Below are positions 6,730-14,167 of a stretch of 21,845 nucleotides of DNA, piece after piece. The position numbers and the translations under genes are program-made. The stretch's first letter is position 1, and each line of letters starts with the position of its first letter. The stretch is from a virus. The DNA is taken from IMG/VR virus record IMGVR_UViG_3300033149_001416, positions 1 through 21,845 of that record; one strand, given 5' to 3'. The notes beneath the pieces are model-generated. The model did not search any database and was not told where the DNA came from. It saw nothing but the letters and a program-made list of their open reading frames with translations.

Positions 6730-7610
6730 TATTCCTCCACCGGTACCGGGTTCATTGTCTGCGGGATGTCTTTGCATCCGCCGAAATTAGCCTGGTTGCC
6801 GAAAACGTTTTTGCATGTATCGAACGCCTGGTCGCACCCGCGCCGGATCTCGTACGTATCTCCTTCAGCCGGCGCGTAAGGCAAAGCGTAATCCAGGGTC
6901 AATGTGTCCGTGTCCGCGTCAAAATCGATTATCGTCCTCTCTATCCCCTCATTCTGGCCGCTGGTAAACTTGATAAATCCGCGGTTCCAGTAATCGTCAG
7001 CTTCTGTCCTGGCCGCGTCCACCACTGTTGTCGTTGTACACCCGGAGTCAGCTGTTTGGCCGGTTATCGGAGTGTTATTGACCCCGCACCAATCGTCCCC
7101 AAGGATATACGGGCAGTCAATGTTCTGCAGCGCGCCGGTAATAACCGATAAGGAACTTATTTTCGAGCGGATGCGCACCTTTACTTTTTCTATTCTCAGC
7201 TCCTCCACCTGGCTGATAATACCGTCAAAAAGTATTTTACAGTGCGTTGACGAGGTTAAAAGGTCCAGGAACACCCGGCGGATTACCACACGTTTGCCGC
7301 GCAAGTCCCCCGTAATTGGCGAGGCGATCCAGTTACTCCATGCCAGATCGGCGTTATCGAACTCTCCGCCCACAGAATCAACGGATAATTGAGAATTGGC
7401 GTTTATCGGTTCCCGGGTGAGGTTAAGAGGGGTATAATCCTGCGCGTCGCCGTCTAAATTCCAAAAGCTGACCTTTGTGTTATCCGTACAGAAATGGTAA
7501 GTATTAGAATCTTTAACATCCTGGCTCCCCAGGTATATATCATAAAGTTCGCACGGCCGGTTATTCGCTTTTGCCGCTTCCGCTTTAAATTCAGTAGTAA
7601 GACTCTGCAT
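6729..7610 (-). CDS. Tail hub protein, DUF2163/BR0599 family (gpL-like)
   Basis: A 293-aa protein of the baseplate-hub family that includes lambda gpL and gene transfer agent g13. The C-terminal signature GCDQAFDTCKNVFGNQANFG is typical of the phage BR0599 domain. Cysteines 166, 175, 259 and 266 (spacing 9, then 7) correspond to the set that binds a [4Fe-4S] cluster in lambda gpL and the gene transfer agent hub, so this protein probably carries one too; Cys191 and Cys279 are extra. A domain of about 70 residues (185-255) separates the two Cys pairs. It would sit between distal tail protein and tail tip, matching gene order. The start has AAGGATG upstream. Confidence 0.82.
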   Translation of the reverse strand: MQSLTTEFKAEAAKANNRPCELYDIYLGSQDVKDSNTYHFCTDNTKVSFWNLDGDAQDYTPLNLTREPINANSQLSVDSVGGEFDNADLAWSNWIASPITGDLRGKRVVIRRVFLDLLTSSTHCKILFDGIISQVEELRIEKVKVRIRSKISSLSVITGALQNIDCPYILGDDWCGVNNTPITGQTADSGCTTTTVVDAARTEADDYWNRGFIKFTSGQNEGIERTIIDFDADTDTLTLDYALPYAPAEGDTYEIRRGCDQAFDTCKNVFGNQANFGGCKDIPQTMNPVPVEE

Positions 7611-7626
7611 AAAACATCCTTAATTT

Positions 7627-8217
7627 TTAAGTAGAAGGAACCGTATACGTATCCCATAGCACTTCCTGCAGTTTAAGCCCCATGTGCAGCAGCTTATACA
7701 TTATCAGTTCCCTCGACAGCCGGTCTTCCATAAACCGTACCTGGAAATAAAACTCATAATCCGCGGTAATCACAACGCCCGCTCCCGGAGCCGGCGTAAA
7801 GGTAATTTTTGACGATTCTGTCGTAAGGTTATTCGATCCGGTAAACCCGGAAGATTGCGCTGCGCCGTCGAAATAAGGGACGACAGAGTTTACGTCTATA
7901 GGGAAATAATCCAGTGCGAACTCTGTCTCGTTATCATCGCCCGTGCCGAGAGACTCGCCTTCGCTTTTTTTATGCGTGGGGAACTTAATCCAAAACGGAT
8001 CGTATCGGCCCTTGCGCGCCCTGTAAAAATCCCATATAGTCTTCACGGCTGTATCGCTCTGGTATTTAAGAAACAGTGTCAAGTCCCGCATTCCGCGCGA
8101 GCGGTGCGAGTAGGCTTTTTCCTTACCCTTGCCAGACCGGAATATAGTCGTATCGTAGCTGATGCCCTCTTCGATAGTTTTAAAAGCCGGCGATAACGTT
8201 AATATCTCTGTGCTCAT
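7627..8217 (-). CDS. Distal tail protein, DUF2460 family
   Basis: A 196-aa protein. The opening TEILTLSPAFKTIEEGISYDTTIFRSGKGKE, written here only as its YDTTIFRSGKG core, and the C-terminal ITADYEFYFQVRFMEDRL match DUF2460/TIGR02217, the gene transfer agent g12 distal tail family. A central GTGDDNETEFALDYFP region and a FTPAPGAGVVITADY strand are standard for the family. It forms the ring closing the tail tube and docking the hub. The start overlaps the tape-measure stop as ATGA, so translation is coupled. The next gene downstream is the hub, as expected. Confidence 0.82.
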   Translation of the reverse strand: MSTEILTLSPAFKTIEEGISYDTTIFRSGKGKEKAYSHRSRGMRDLTLFLKYQSDTAVKTIWDFYRARKGRYDPFWIKFPTHKKSEGESLGTGDDNETEFALDYFPIDVNSVVPYFDGAAQSSGFTGSNNLTTESSKITFTPAPGAGVVITADYEFYFQVRFMEDRLSRELIMYKLLHMGLKLQEVLWDTYTVPST

Positions 8218-9857
8218 GCGAAAACCCTCTGCATATCTCTATAACCGCGGTTATATTTCTGCGCCTTGATATTGATTTCCTGGATTACCCCGCTGCCTTC
8301 GCTGCGGAGCTTATCCTGAAAACTTTTCGCATCAAGAGCGGTTATATAATAATTGTTTATTATGGTTTGCCCGCCACCACCGCTTTGCCCCTGGTTTAGC
8401 GGCACAACCTGCGCCCCGGCCGGCAGGTAAACTCTTTCTCTGCCCCTTTCCCCCACATCAACAATCCCGCCGCGGACAATGATTCCGCCGGCAGCCGCGC
8501 CTGGAACCTTCGATTCTGCCCCCATCCCGAACGCCGGAGCCAGCCCCGGAAACATCCCCACCAGCGGCTTGACTACCGCGAAATACGCCATTATCTGCCC
8601 CATAATATTCGCCAGTACGTTCAGCATTACGTCCCCGAACGCCCGGAAGTAATCCTCGGCTGTTTTCAGCTCGCGATGGAACGCGTCCAGGAAGAACGTC
8701 TTAAACGATCCGGCCATGTCATCCCAAAGCAGCTTCGCAACCTGGCTCTGGACATTAGCAAACTCCGAGAACTCATCCATTATTGCCTTAAACCGCCCGG
8801 GTTTTTTGCCGTCCGGCGGTGTTATCGTAATATTTTGCAATTCAACGCTCATTTTTTCTAACCGCTTTAAATCTTCGTCGGTAATTAATTCTTTAAGTTT
8901 AACTAAATCAAATGCAATCCCCGCTCGTTGCAGACTAATTGCTAAGTCAGTTAATTTTTCGGAAAAAAGAACAAGATTATGCTCATAATAGTCTTTACGC
9001 AAAAAATCATTTTTTTTAAGTTTCGTCATTTTTTCTTTGGTCATTTCCAATGCGCCTATTAATCTATAGAATTCATCCACTTGTTTAACTGTTCTTAACT
9101 GCCTCATTGCGATAACGCCCTCCGTAAGATATCCCGCAAATTCTTTTAAAACCGGGATCATCTCCTTAGTAAATGCAATCGCCAATCCCCTCAAAGACCT
9201 TTTCAGCTGCAGCATTTTATCATCGAACTCTTTCATCTCTTCTGCGGAGATTTTATCTAAAACAATTCCTGCCTGTTTTGCCTCTTCCCCCAGTTGTTTA
9301 AGCCCTGACTCGCCGAGCAAGAGCATGTTATAAAGCTCTTTCCCGCCTCTGCCCAATATTTCCTGGGCTCTTTGCAATGCTTCTGTTTTATCTTTGGCAG
9401 TGCTTACATATTCCGCTATATCCATAAAAACATCGTATGTTCTCCGCAGTTTTCCAGAGCTGTCAGCCACGCTTACTCCCATGGCGTCAAAAGCCCGTTT
9501 ATACGTCATAAGCCCGTCCTTTGCCTGGCCCATATATTTCGCTAATACCGGTAATGCTTTTGAAAGCGCTTCCATGCTCGCATGTTCCTGCTCCGCGGCA
9601 TAAGCAAGCTTTGAGAATTCTTCCGTCGACATATTAGTCATTTTCGACATCTTATCGAGCTGGACTCCATACGAAATTACATCCTGGGTTATTTTAGACA
9701 GTGCGTAACCCACCGCCAGGATCGATGCGGCAATTGCCTTCCAATTTTTCCTGACATCGTCGGCAAATTGCCGGATATGGTTTTTTACCCCGGTTAATCG
9801 TTTGCTGGCCTCATCGCGCATCTTCATTCTGATTTCCAATTCATGTTTAGACGGCAT
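8214..9857 (-). CDS. Tail tape-measure protein
   Basis: A 547-aa mostly helical protein. The N-terminal part resembles tape-measure proteins (KISYG-type helices, LDKMSKMTNMSTEEFSKLAY, ILGRGGKELYNML). The C-terminal part carries the lambda/gpH-like module: LKTAEDYFRAFGDVMLNVLA, a hydrophobic stretch, then GGIIVRGGIVDVGERGRERV and a Gly-rich linker. It sets tail length and is ejected into the host. Because length scales at roughly 0.15 nm per residue, the tail should be about 80-90 nm (inference). It has an AAGGAGAATG ribosome site. Unusually, it is separated from the chaperone gene by a two-gene cassette on the other strand. Confidence 0.85.
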   Translation of the reverse strand: MPSKHELEIRMKMRDEASKRLTGVKNHIRQFADDVRKNWKAIAASILAVGYALSKITQDVISYGVQLDKMSKMTNMSTEEFSKLAYAAEQEHASMEALSKALPVLAKYMGQAKDGLMTYKRAFDAMGVSVADSSGKLRRTYDVFMDIAEYVSTAKDKTEALQRAQEILGRGGKELYNMLLLGESGLKQLGEEAKQAGIVLDKISAEEMKEFDDKMLQLKRSLRGLAIAFTKEMIPVLKEFAGYLTEGVIAMRQLRTVKQVDEFYRLIGALEMTKEKMTKLKKNDFLRKDYYEHNLVLFSEKLTDLAISLQRAGIAFDLVKLKELITDEDLKRLEKMSVELQNITITPPDGKKPGRFKAIMDEFSEFANVQSQVAKLLWDDMAGSFKTFFLDAFHRELKTAEDYFRAFGDVMLNVLANIMGQIMAYFAVVKPLVGMFPGLAPAFGMGAESKVPGAAAGGIIVRGGIVDVGERGRERVYLPAGAQVVPLNQGQSGGGGQTIINNYYITALDAKSFQDKLRSEGSGVIQEINIKAQKYNRGYRDMQRVFA

Positions 9858-9858
9858 A

Positions 9859-9887
9859 TTGACATTCTCCTTTTCTTAGTGTATCTT
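9859..9887 (+). promoter_or_regulatory. Promoter of the inverted cassette
   Basis: A perfect -35 TTGACA (9859-9864), a 17-nt spacer and TATCTT (9882-9887, four of six consensus bases) point rightward into the 48-aa gene. On the other strand the same bases hold the ribosome site of the tape-measure gene. The predicted start near 9894 leaves a leader of only about 11 nt, mostly the Shine-Dalgarno, so the exact -10 is uncertain. Confidence 0.45.
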
Positions 9888-9904
9888 TTAGTGAGGAGGT
9901 TATT

Positions 9905-10051
9905 ATGTCGAAACAACCAGTAACTGCTGGCGGAATCGTTGGGGTTTTCCTATTCTTATTAGGGGTTATTTTTGCAATAGCGGGTTTCATGTTTCCGGCA
10001 CTTTGGGTTATTTCCGCGATCTTTATCATATTGGGAGTTACCCTTAAATAA
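9905..10051 (+). CDS. 48-aa two-helix membrane peptide (cassette gene 1)
   Basis: A 48-aa protein not assigned to a family. After a short polar start (MSKQPVTAGG) it has two hydrophobic segments (residues 11-30 and 33-46) separated by a Pro, so a helical hairpin in the membrane is likely. GAGGAGGT lies 5 nt before the ATG, one of the strongest ribosome sites in the window. It is the first gene of a rightward two-gene unit; the WYL-like gene starts 15 nt after its stop. The opposite orientation and AT-rich composition set it apart from the virion genes. Possible roles are membrane partner of the next protein, toxin-like peptide or superinfection exclusion; none is shown by sequence. Confidence 0.65.
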   Translation: MSKQPVTAGGIVGVFLFLLGVIFAIAGFMFPALWVISAIFIILGVTLK

Positions 10052-10066
10052 TTAGGCGTTTTTTTT

Positions 10067-10735
10067 ATGCACATTGTAGTAATATTTAGTTTTATCATTG
10101 TCTTACTTCTATTTTTTTCTAAAAAACAAGCGAACATTCAACCTCCTCATAATTTTCCCCCTTCTATATCACTTACTCAAGACGTCATAGATAAATCTAT
10201 CGTTAATCAAACGCAATTAAAAATCACTTACAATGACTTGCATCGCATTATTAATCCGTATTATGTAACCGAGACTCATATCTATGCCTGGTGCAGCTTA
10301 AGACAAGAACCCCGCACATTTAACATTAACAATATTACTTCTTGTGAGATATTAAACTCATTTTTTAACAAGGATGCGCTGGTTGCTAAATATCTCTGGG
10401 AACAAAAAGAATTCTTCAGTAAAAAGTCATATTCCCAATGGCTCAAAGAGCAAAAACATCAAGTGACAGCACCGCAACAATCATTTACTTTTTCTAATGC
10501 GGAAAATATTTTAAAAGGAAAAAAAGTCTTATGGATCAAATACATTTCTTCTAAAAAAGAAATTACGGAAAGAAAAGTTAACATATACGCTTTGGACCGT
10601 GATTTTTTCCATGCTTGGTGCCATAATTCAAAAAGAATAAAAAATTTCAGATACGGCCGGGTATTAGAATGGAAACCGCTGGATGATTCATATAAGATAA
10701 GAAAACGGCCATCTCCGGATACAACCCCGTTATAA
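10067..10735 (+). CDS. Membrane-anchored protein with two WYL-like modules (cassette gene 2)
   Basis: A 222-aa protein starting with a transmembrane or signal-anchor helix (residues 2-18). Two related modules follow, at about 48-100 (LKITYNDLHRIINPYYVTET, HIYAWC, EPRTFNINNI) and 148-210 (VLWIKYISSKKEITER, FFHAWC, IKNFRYGRV). Each has the WYL-type order: strand with aromatic Y, basic/Asn residues, a Y/H-A-W-C strand, then a basic turn. WYL domains sense ligands or nucleic acid and often regulate anti-phage systems, but usually with an HTH; none is seen here. It is strongly AT-rich and on the strand opposite the late genes, converging on the chaperone gene 13 nt away. The ribosome site is weak, so coupling to cassette gene 1 is likely. 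The WYL call is by eye. Confidence 0.62.
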   Translation: MHIVVIFSFIIVLLLFFSKKQANIQPPHNFPPSISLTQDVIDKSIVNQTQLKITYNDLHRIINPYYVTETHIYAWCSLRQEPRTFNINNITSCEILNSFFNKDALVAKYLWEQKEFFSKKSYSQWLKEQKHQVTAPQQSFTFSNAENILKGKKVLWIKYISSKKEITERKVNIYALDRDFFHAWCHNSKRIKNFRYGRVLEWKPLDDSYKIRKRPSPDTTPL

Positions 10736-10748
10736 TGCATATTCTTTT

Positions 10749-11479
10749 TCATTTTTTCATCCTTTTTTCCTGCACGCGTATAACCTCGCTTTGGATTATC
10801 CGCATTGCTTTGATAAACTTTACTGACTGGCCCATCCATCCTCCCTCGTTCGGCAGATATCCTGAATTAAAAAAACTGTACGCTTCTAAATAATCCGCGC
10901 TCTGCTGTGTGATCAGCCTTAAGGGGCAGCGGTTAAACTTCATATCTATTTCCGGTATTGTGATCGCGCCCGGGATTATCCCCTCGTTATCACAGCCCAG
11001 CTCGAGCTTATCCTGCTCCGAGCACTTGCGGCAGTCCAGGCCGATATGGGGCGCCCAGACCGCCAGGATCAGTTTTTTCGCTCTTCCTCCGAAAATTCCA
11101 GGTTCCTGGTAATTTCGTTAGATAATTCAAACATAAGCTCCGGAGTAAACATTTTCAGTATTTCATCGGTAACCACCTGGTAATTTTTGCCCCCAAAGCT
11201 CATACTCACAGTATCAAATTTCACCGGCTGATTTGTTCTCGGGTCAAGAAAATTTTCCATGCCTTTAAGCCCCATTTTCACGGTCAGGATTATCCGGCGT
11301 CCGGATTTAATCTGATATTCATTTGCCATCCGGTCGTATGTTGCCGTCACATCTTTAATCTGGGCATCCATTATCGTATCGATTGCCCCGAGCTTGAATA
11401 CCGTCGGACTATCTTTATCCGGATCGTTAGGGGATATATAATCCTTTGTTTCATAAATATTAATCCCTTTAAATGCCAC
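10749..11479 (-). CDS. Tail assembly chaperone GT fusion made by -1 frameshift
   Basis: Join of 11479-11072 and, after a one-base slip, 11072-10749, giving 243 aa. The slip site A AAA AAC (11078-11072) lies directly before the TGA that ends the short form, and the -1 frame is open for 107 codons from there. A 7-bp stem starts 7 nt downstream. This is the lambda gpG/gpGT arrangement, in which the minor long form bridges the tape measure and tail tube during assembly. The extension has Cys at fusion residues 150, 153, 163 and 185 (DCRKC, LGC, RCP), so it may bind zinc. The start is GTG with AAGGGGTGAT upstream. The slip signal is seen directly; frameshifting efficiency is unknown. Confidence 0.82.
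11030..11064 (-). promoter_or_regulatory. Frameshift-stimulating stem-loop
   Basis: On the minus strand GGCGGTC (11064-11058) pairs with GACTGCC (11036-11030) through seven consecutive pairs, one of them a G-T wobble, around a 21-nt loop. It begins 7 nt after the A AAA AAC heptamer, the usual spacing for a structure that stimulates -1 slippage. Confidence 0.6.
11069..11479 (-). CDS. Tail assembly chaperone, short form (gpG-like)
   Basis: A 136-aa protein, the normal product without frameshifting. It has no strong sequence signature visible by eye, but length, position between tail tube and tape measure, and the slippery sequence at its last codons identify it as the gpG-type chaperone. The body is mixed alpha/beta and the end is acidic (LEFSEEERKN). 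Most ribosomes should stop at the TGA at 11069-11071. The GTG start was chosen because it has AAGGGGTGAT upstream and no ATG is better placed. Confidence 0.78.
   Translation of the reverse strand: MAFKGINIYETKDYISPNDPDKDSPTVFKLGAIDTIMDAQIKDVTATYDRMANEYQIKSGRRIILTVKMGLKGMENFLDPRTNQPVKFDTVSMSFGGKNYQVVTDEILKMFTPELMFELSNEITRNLEFSEEERKN
11072..11078 (-). promoter_or_regulatory. -1 ribosomal slippery heptamer A AAA AAC
   Basis: On the minus strand the codons CGA AAA AAC TGA contain A_AAA_AAC in the proper zero-frame phase, immediately before the stop. This is one of the most efficient bacterial -1 slippery sequences. Confidence 0.8.
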
Positions 11480-11508
11480 CGTATATCACCCCTTTCGTTT
11501 CTTTCGTT

Positions 11509-12654
11509 TTAGTAGCATAACATCACATAATCGTCGTCGGTCAGGCTTCCTCGGCCGCAGACCGCCATTTTCACGTTCGCGACCTTGACGCCTTCCCTGT
11601 CCCCGTCCTCTACGTCGTTAATCTGCACCTGGGGCGCGTAAAAACGGAACTGGTTGCCGGCATCTGAGCCCCATTGCAGGTTTAGAGGCATTTTTGTCGC
11701 CGCGCGCCAATATCCGTGGAAATCGAACGCCGCCACCAGGAGCATATCGAAGTCAGCGGTAATTACCGGGACCCTGTCCACCCACATAAACATTTTTATA
11801 CCGTAAGTTTCTGAAGGATCGTCAACCGGCGCGATTTCGTTCTGAGCGTCAAACTCCAATGTCCGGAATCTTAGCGCGGTACTGTTGAGCGTAACGGTCG
11901 CAGCCATGAACGCCGGCGGTACAGTGCTCTCCCTGGTAATGCCGGTAATATAGGCGGCATCATCGATACTCTGCTCCACGCCCATAAAATTATGGCTCAG
12001 CCGCACCGGCTTGCCGTTTTCCCATCGAATCTTCTGGTTGCCTACGCAGCCTTTAAGGAGCTTGCGTACTCCGTCTTCGTACCCGGCCAATGTTATCGTC
12101 GGTATTGACGTGGATATCGGGGTAACCGCCTTTCCGGTTTCGGAAGGCGTACTGCCGGTAGTCGCTGTCGCGCCGCTGGTGCCTCCGGTAATAGTTTCCG
12201 CGTTTTCAAAAGTTCCTGTTAACTGAATAAAATACAGCGTGGTTGTCCCGTCGGCCGTATCAATAAGCACTTTTCCAGTTGCCCCGGAATTCGCGCCGGT
12301 AATAGTTTCCCCGTGCTGGAACGGCCCGCTGGTTACCTCTCCGATAGTGATAGCGTAAAAAGCGTTCACCTCATGCCCGCACGCGCGCATATACTTAACA
12401 AAATCCGCCTCAGTTGTTGCCGTGCCCGAGCCTTTAACATCCAGCTCAAAGGGCAGGGTCAGAGGCCGTTTTCCCGGGATTGTGCCCAATTTTGCCCCGG
12501 TATTGCGTTCCGGGTTGCGGTCGTAGTTTTCCACCCCGGCCATGCTGATGATTGCGCCGAACGCAAACGATTTCGCGTCCGTTGCGGACAATGATTCCGC
12601 CGTGCCTGGGCTGCTTTCAATTTTTCCCGCTATTTGCCTGCGTCTGTAATTCAT
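11509..12654 (-). CDS. Major tail tube protein
   Basis: A 381-aa protein in the tail-tube position. The N-terminal KIESSPGTAESLSATDA-type opening (core SSPGTAESL) and the later VKVANVKMAVCGRG strand are usual in phage tail tube proteins of this size. An insertion at about 105-168 contains two copies of a GxF..xETITGxxSGATx unit 37 residues apart, a motif seen in decoration-type inserts of structural proteins. It polymerises into the tail tube around the tape measure. The ATG at 12654 has GGGAGGAT upstream. The chaperone gene follows. Confidence 0.75.
   Translation of the reverse strand: MNYRRRQIAGKIESSPGTAESLSATDAKSFAFGAIISMAGVENYDRNPERNTGAKLGTIPGKRPLTLPFELDVKGSGTATTEADFVKYMRACGHEVNAFYAITIGEVTSGPFQHGETITGANSGATGKVLIDTADGTTTLYFIQLTGTFENAETITGGTSGATATTGSTPSETGKAVTPISTSIPTITLAGYEDGVRKLLKGCVGNQKIRWENGKPVRLSHNFMGVEQSIDDAAYITGITRESTVPPAFMAATVTLNSTALRFRTLEFDAQNEIAPVDDPSETYGIKMFMWVDRVPVITADFDMLLVAAFDFHGYWRAATKMPLNLQWGSDAGNQFRFYAPQVQINDVEDGDREGVKVANVKMAVCGRGSLTDDDYVMLCY
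12185..12310. repeat. Direct repeats encoding tail-tube ETITG units
   Basis: The 15-mer CCGGTAATAGTTTCC occurs at 12185-12199 and again at 12296-12310, 111 bp (37 codons) apart and in the same frame. It encodes the ETITG core of the two repeat units in the tail tube protein, evidence for an internal duplication. Confidence 0.7.
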
Positions 12655-12673
12655 AATCTATCCTCCCTGGTTT

Positions 12674-13123
12674 CTACCGCGCCGTTTCCGGATCAGTCCG
12701 GTCGTACCGGTAATGCACGTTTAATATAATCTCGAGGCCGGACTCCTGTCCGCCGTCGCTAAGTTCTATCGGCGCCACGTCCCCCAGCCAGCAGTCGGCC
12801 GCGTAACCGCCGCGCGTATAATCCGACATCAACGCTTTTTCAATGCTATTGAGCCACTGGTTTAAATATGTGTCCGTGGCTGTTGCATCGCTTTCCTGCT
12901 GCCTATAAAAAAGTAAAATAATGATTTGGTCGATTCGTTCCGATAAATCGTGCGGCCGGTTAGGGTCCATCACCGCGGTTGACGGCCCGGACAAAATGAT
13001 CGCGCAGGGGGTATCCAACAGGCTGTTCATGTGCTGCCAGTACCTTGCCACAGTCAGCCCGGACACTCCGGCAAGTGTTGTTTTAACATCCGCGAATATT
13101 TTTTCTCTAACCGATAACCCCAT
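12674..13123 (-). CDS. Tail terminator / tail completion protein (gpU-like)
   Basis: A 149-aa protein with the layout of phage tail terminator proteins: an opening helix (SVREKIFADVKTTLAGV), a central strand (IDQIIILLFY), a helix with LNSIEKALM, and a final strand (LEIILNVHYRYD). Its position between the HK97-gp10-like protein and the tail tube matches gpU/DUF3168 genes. It would cap the finished tail and contact the neck. The family call is by architecture and position rather than diagnostic motif. It has a GAAGAGGG ribosome site. Confidence 0.62.
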   Translation of the reverse strand: MGLSVREKIFADVKTTLAGVSGLTVARYWQHMNSLLDTPCAIILSGPSTAVMDPNRPHDLSERIDQIIILLFYRQQESDATATDTYLNQWLNSIEKALMSDYTRGGYAADCWLGDVAPIELSDGGQESGLEIILNVHYRYDRTDPETAR

Positions 13124-13125
13124 AA

Positions 13126-13728
13126 TTAAGCCCTCTTCAGCGCTTTGCTGATCGCTTTATTTATATACTGCATCCGCAGCGGTTGTAATTTTTCCCATGT
13201 CTGGTAAAACTGCAGGCGCGGTTTAAGCCGGACACTGCGTTTCAAAACATACAGCGGCTTAATTTCCCGCGTTTTGCGTATAATCTTGGCTAAATATGTC
13301 TTGCCCTTTATTTTTACCGGCTCCACGTTTTTCAGCTGTCCCGGGTCCCGGAACCGTTTACGCAACTGGCCGGAAGCTGTGTACATCTCCTTATTGCGCG
13401 ATAAAGGCACCGCCAGCTTTCCGCTTCCCGCGGTAACTGTTCCTCCGGTCTCATGCAGCCTGGCGGTTTTAGAATCTGTATATATTGACACGCCCATGTC
13501 CATAACATTCCCGCCGCCTCCGAAAAAATTCTTTTTAAACCGTGTTAACAGCCCGCCGCGGAACACGCGCACCCCCGGCGGCCCCTGCAGCCGCTCCGCT
13601 TTCCAGGTTTTAAAGAACTTTTTAGCCGAGTGGTCCAGAGCGTCCGACATCCCGATGCGCAGGTATCCCGGCACGCGCCTGAGCGCCTCCTGCAGTTTTT
13701 TGCTGTTCACTTCGACCTGTAATTCCAT
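13126..13728 (-). CDS. HK97 gp10-like / minor tail protein Z family
   Basis: A 200-aa basic protein. Its opening MELQVEVNSKKLQEALRRVP (core VNSKKLQEALRRVP), a GxxGG-rich loop and a KARLHETGG-type motif (TARLHETGGTV, residues about 88-98) are the hallmark of HK97 gp10-like and gpZ tail-completion proteins. A Lys/Arg-rich C-terminal half is unusually long for the family. It acts at the head-tail junction. The ATG at 13728, 5 nt after the upstream stop and preceded by GAGG, was preferred to a TTG at 13758. Confidence 0.72.
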   Translation of the reverse strand: MELQVEVNSKKLQEALRRVPGYLRIGMSDALDHSAKKFFKTWKAERLQGPPGVRVFRGGLLTRFKKNFFGGGGNVMDMGVSIYTDSKTARLHETGGTVTAGSGKLAVPLSRNKEMYTASGQLRKRFRDPGQLKNVEPVKIKGKTYLAKIIRKTREIKPLYVLKRSVRLKPRLQFYQTWEKLQPLRMQYINKAISKALKRA

Positions 13729-13733
13729 AATTA

Positions 13734-14081
13734 TTACCTCTGCACGATTAAAGTCCAAAACCCGCTGTTTTTGCCTGATATTTCGACCACTGCCCAGTCA
13801 ATAGAAGAATCTCCCGGCCTTAGCGGCATAGTCACCTTATCAAATCCTTTTTTGACAACGTCCACCCCGTACGTGGAATGATTGGTTATCCGCACCCGCG
13901 CTTGATTCTGCATCAGCCGGCTGTTAGTATGCGGGTTGGCGTCTACGCGGAACCGCGTGACAAACGCTTTGATTGTTTTTGCCGAGCCGCCGTAGGGTGT
14001 ATAAATAATTTCCTCAGCCGTCTCATTTGTGTTTAATATCCCGTTATAAAAATCGTTTGCTATTTGAGTTTTGAACGTCAT
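13734..14081 (-). CDS. Head-closure / head-tail joining protein
   Basis: A 115-aa protein in the gpFII position, between the capsid genes and the gp10-like gene. It ends DWAVVEISGKNSGFWTLIVQR (core DWAVVEISGKNSGFW), the kind of final beta-hairpin found in head-tail joining proteins, and the middle has MPLRPGDSSIDW. It probably seals the portal after packaging. The assignment is by position and this C-terminal pattern. GAGGAAA lies about 12 nt before the ATG, a rather long spacing. Confidence 0.58.
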   Translation of the reverse strand: MTFKTQIANDFYNGILNTNETAEEIIYTPYGGSAKTIKAFVTRFRVDANPHTNSRLMQNQARVRITNHSTYGVDVVKKGFDKVTMPLRPGDSSIDWAVVEISGKNSGFWTLIVQR

Positions 14082-14106
14082 TATAATTATATTTCCTCAT
14101 TCTTCA

Positions 14107-14151
14107 CCGCTGGGAGAACCGCGCGTCCTTGCGCGGGTTCCCCGGGGCGAA
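14107..14151 (-). other. GC-rich hairpin upstream of the head-closure gene
   Basis: On the minus strand GGGGAACCCGCGC pairs with GCGCGGTTCTCCC with small bulges, leaving a short loop. There is no following T-run, so it is not a standard terminator. It may protect the upstream mRNA end or slow ribosomes. Confidence 0.4.
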
Positions 14152-14167
14152 GCGGTACCAGATAGAC

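Noticed and set aside
6236-6790. 184-aa plus-strand open frame opposite the tail-tip gene
   Set aside because: Antisense shadow of the peptidase and hydrophobic segment; no operon partner on that strand.
10736-10800. Possible terminator for the inverted cassette
   Set aside because: T-rich runs follow the stop, but I could not find a stem in front of them.
10459-10839. 126-aa minus-strand open frame downstream of the chaperone gene
   Set aside because: It is antisense to the WYL-like gene, has no ribosome site at its start, and its first part overlaps the -1 frame of the GT fusion.
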